The notes under the pieces: model-generated | The model's input: the letters and a program-made list of their open reading frames with translations, nothing else | Database searches by the model: none | What the model was told of the DNA's origin: nothing | Shown here: positions 6,901-7,461 of the stretch, one piece after another | Layout of the letters: each line of letters opens with the position of its first letter | How positions within the stretch are numbered: the stretch's first letter is position 1 | Made by a program: the position numbers and the translations under genes | Assembly: GCA_963922775.1 (NCBI GenBank) | Contig: CAWUJG010000020.1 | Coordinates: forward strand, 1-7,461 | Length of the DNA stretch: 7,461 nt | Direction of reading: 5' to 3' | From: JAHDDH01 sp963922775 | GTDB taxonomy: Bacteria; Bacteroidota; Bacteroidia; Cytophagales; Amoebophilaceae

Positions 6901-7442
6901 CGCATATCAACATAGAAAAAATAACAAAGGCAATAGAAATTATGAAAAGGTATCATGGAAGTACCAAAAGAAATTCTGGAGAGCCTTTTTATACACATCC
7001 ATTGGCAGTAGCGGAAATTGTATTAACGCTAAAACCAGAAGAAGATACTATTATAGCAGCTTTATTGCATGATACAGTAGAAGATACCCCCCTGAGTTTA
7101 GAACAGATTACAGTATTATTCAGTAGAAATGTAGCAAGATTAGTAGATGGTGTTACTCATTTATCTTATGAAAAAGATCCAGATCTATATCTTGTTAAAT
7201 TATCACCACAAGAAAATATCCAAAAATTACTTGCCATAGGCGATAGTCATATTTTTGCTATAAAACTTGCAGATCGTTTGCATAATATGCAAACAATACA
7301 GCATCAGTCTATCAGAAGCCAAAAGCGCAAAGCAGAAGAAACACTTTTATTTTTTGTTCCAATCGCGCAATTATTACAATTTGATGAATTATCAAAAAAT
7401 TTACAAAATTTAGCTTTTGAAGTGCTCAATAAACAACAGTAA
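3975..7442 (+). CDS. Fusion: sodium:solute symporter, second membrane block, histidine-kinase-like region and SpoT-type (p)ppGpp hydrolase domain
   Basis: The 1155-residue protein has four parts in one frame. (1) SSF symporter, residues 1-460, about 13 helices, with family blocks SALGGIRAVTITDVFQ (170-185) and MAMSTADSELNAS (325-337); S328 and T329 sit where SSF members bind Na+. (2) Residues 505-672 add about six helices. (3) Residues 673-940 are cytoplasmic: a coiled-coil, DHp-like stretch (to about 800), then a segment resembling an ATPase fold (DAEKIVHLIINTI, 814-826) but without a canonical H-box, the second N-box Asn or a DxGxG loop. (4) Residues 965-1155 form a RelA/SpoT HD domain: R999, H1008, H1032-D1033, E1036-D1037, DGVTHL (1058-1063), KLADRLHNM (1097-1105). 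It ends where the synthetase domain would begin. Predicted role: membrane sensor or transporter that degrades (p)ppGpp. The domain calls are firm; the coupling, substrate and activity are inferred. CbrA-type SSF kinases are the nearest known plan, but they carry no HD domain. Confidence 0.9.
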   Translation: MLNSLLNLDFFLFSIFLGLNLILGLRAGRKVKTLKHYAIGWKNFATPTLTATIIATWLHGGLFFYLLSNIYQTGLHFIISALGLGLCLLLIGKTIGPRIGEFLKNLSVAEAMGDLYGKKIRIITAISGIFVGIGSIAVQLQVTRKMLSILFGVDSNLITILAAFIIISYSALGGIRAVTITDVFQFITFSIFIPILTLIIWNHIKNPNQIINTIIENPLFNIKNTVGYNLNFFSTIALLFYFTLPSLKPCIFQRISMAKNTTQVKKSFTYAAGITFLITILITVFSILLISDNPNLEPSKLINHIINTYAYPGLKGLIAVGIIAMAMSTADSELNASAVLGINDILKPLKKNYNPSVTHVRIFSVLLGIIALILGLHTKNLLQIMLLSASFFMPVVTVPLLFAIFGFRSTTKSVLIGMFTGISTVIIWKIFFAHTGINSVIPGMIGNLTFFMGSHYLFNQSGGWIGIKEKQPLIAAKIARQRFWKSVKQNIINPNPYTYLKKNLPAKEIFYTLFGIYMLGATYSSFFIIPDDIKLQYSSLYNTIFHSVIITASAFITYPAWPLIFKKKKFIAFAWPIALFYVLFVIGGILLIMSGFHEAQIFIFLLNIVLIALLLEWPLWIGMVILGWILAKATFMLYIGEIPEFIASEKNEFRFIYSIPLFSIFIISLIRFRQAKKGVEAENLALMFKNQNLSKALLKSYQEGYKFARKFQEAGAHKLYEIALMNKDILSQVRKKQLDNKIIEDIQKLDQKITPLAYHLDQLENRILKYLKLHVSKITIQKLIQQVEEQLKKQNLPQNIQWQCTIKEKEITCDAEKIVHLIINTIVFIQNVHPSKSIIIDIKDTQLGYDLNCVQKDYIKKIPAFGIIITIEENIPPIKDIYKSSKKSLMEIVKTDELLLMNNHRIIQAHYGYEQLMIEKEHQLTQFYVIPCDITALRPKELDLMDLSQDQPMIMDSYPEIEEKEKKFLAKVKKIAHINIEKITKAIEIMKRYHGSTKRNSGEPFYTHPLAVAEIVLTLKPEEDTIIAALLHDTVEDTPLSLEQITVLFSRNVARLVDGVTHLSYEKDPDLYLVKLSPQENIQKLLAIGDSHIFAIKLADRLHNMQTIQHQSIRSQKRKAEETLLFFVPIAQLLQFDELSKNLQNLAFEVLNKQQ

Positions 7443-7461
7443 ACATATACATATATAATTA
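7443..7461. other. Short A/T-rich tail of the window
   Basis: These 19 bases of alternating A/T follow the fusion gene's TAA stop. No terminator hairpin or start of another gene can be seen in so short a stretch. Confidence 0.6.

Noticed and set aside
3975..7442. The large gene as two or three genes wrongly joined, or a pseudogene
   Set aside because: The frame is uninterrupted, composition is uniform along it, and conserved motifs occur in the same frame from residue 170 to residue 1105.
1..7461. tRNA, rRNA, CRISPR array, insertion sequence or attachment site
   Set aside because: I saw no cloverleaf, rRNA-like sequence, regularly spaced repeats, transposase motifs or terminal inverted repeats in the non-coding parts.

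Overview
The window is an A+T-rich (roughly three quarters A/T by eye), gene-dense piece of chromosome from a member of the Bacteroidota. The diagnostic genes are gldF and gldG, which as a pair are characteristic of that phylum. Starts lack Shine-Dalgarno sequences, and motifs resembling the Bacteroidota -7 box (TAnnTTTG) lie upstream. The strong A/T bias, long in-frame poly-A lysine runs and a stand-alone SpoT-type hydrolase module fused to other domains suggest a host-restricted or obligate intracellular lineage, perhaps near Amoebophilus/Cardinium. That placement is inference; nothing here fixes the genus.

Layout: positions 1-144 are non-coding and contain a bulged 16-bp inverted repeat just past the end of nuoH. 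nuoH (145-1227, minus strand) encodes the NuoH membrane subunit of respiratory complex I. A 301-bp divergent intergenic region (1228-1528) carries candidate promoter boxes and two small dyads built on TTGTA half-sites. gldF (1529-2242) and gldG (2248-3927) follow on the plus strand as a tight two-gene unit for the membrane and extracytoplasmic parts of the Gld ABC transporter; the ATPase gene gldA is not in the window. After 47 bp of T-rich DNA comes a 1155-residue gene (3975-7442), also on the plus strand.

That last gene is the most interesting item. One uninterrupted frame encodes a sodium:solute symporter (SSF) domain, a second block of about six membrane helices, a helical histidine-kinase-like region that has lost recognisable catalytic boxes, and a C-terminal RelA/SpoT HD domain with every metal-binding and catalytic residue I can map. 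No (p)ppGpp synthetase domain follows. The simplest reading is a membrane receptor or transporter whose output is alarmone hydrolysis rather than phosphotransfer, so that solute sensing or uptake could be coupled directly to the stringent response.

The genes share no obvious pathway beyond all being inner-membrane proteins. gldFG and the fusion gene may be co-transcribed, while nuoH is transcribed in the opposite direction.
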